NCBI GenBank assembly: GCA_964523005.1
Contig: CAZFZL010000035.1
Coordinates: 1-14,023 of the forward strand
Reading direction: 5' to 3'
Source: UMGS1307 sp964523005
GTDB taxonomy: Bacteria; Bacillota; Clostridia; Oscillospirales; CAG-382
Length of the DNA stretch: 14,023 nt
This document shows positions 13,991 to 14,023 of this stretch, piece by piece. A program made the position numbers and the translations under genes. Within the stretch, counting starts at the first letter, position 1; each line of letters begins with the position of its first letter. The notes under the pieces were generated by a model. That model saw nothing but the letters and a program-made list of their open reading frames with translations. It was not told the DNA's origin and ran no database searches.

Positions 13991-14023
13991 GAAAATCATG
14001 TTTTGTTTCTTGAACGCGTTGCT

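Noticed and set aside
1..14023. CRISPR arrays, IS elements, phage genes, tRNA or rRNA
   Set aside because: No regularly spaced repeats, transposase or integrase motifs, terminal inverted repeats or conserved RNA gene segments were seen on either strand.

Overview
The window looks like a chromosomal stretch of an anaerobic Gram-positive member of the Clostridia, probably an Oscillospirales-like gut lineage. This is an inference. It rests on the rnfCDGEAB gene order with an apbE/NusG-II/Gx block, strong GGAGG-type ribosome sites, a PxTGD-type wall-anchoring tail, a cysteine-rich protein of a type I remember from Clostridia, and a mid-range GC content with frequent GTG/TTG starts. I see no phage, IS element, CRISPR array, tRNA or rRNA.

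Left part (1-3069): this holds the last codons of a surface protein, then a paralogous secreted protein (242-946) with a signal peptide and a sortase-type C-terminus. The last 55 coding bases of the first gene recur exactly at the end of the second. A convergent CE4-type polysaccharide deacetylase (1121-1819, minus) shares a 17-bp hairpin terminator with it. An uncharacterised single-pass membrane protein (1888-3069) diverges from the deacetylase. A cysteine-rich protein of unknown function (3213-4052) follows and ends at a strong terminator.

Central part (4228-11090): one tightly packed operon of nine genes on the plus strand: apbE, a NusG-domain-II protein, a Gx-type membrane protein, then rnfC, rnfD, rnfG, rnfE, rnfA and rnfB. 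Most junctions overlap or are nearly abutting. The Rnf complex couples electron transfer between reduced ferredoxin and NAD+ to ion pumping across the membrane. ApbE is the enzyme that covalently attaches FMN to threonines of RnfG and RnfD. Both acceptor motifs are visible here, so the operon encodes both the flavin-loading enzyme and its substrates. A bidirectional hairpin ends the operon.

Right part (11258-13976, minus strand): a GH16 glycosidase lipoprotein gene is split by an apparent one-base loss. Its catalytic motif is intact but lies downstream of the break. Upstream of it is a complete long-chain acyl-CoA synthetase-like gene with a TTG start. Each has its own terminator.

No clearly new multi-gene system is visible. 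The points most worth a second look are the frameshifted GH16 gene, the exact C-terminal repeat between tandem surface proteins, the unlinked Gx protein inside a flavinylation/Rnf operon, and cysteine-related oddities in RnfD, RnfE and the 279-residue protein.
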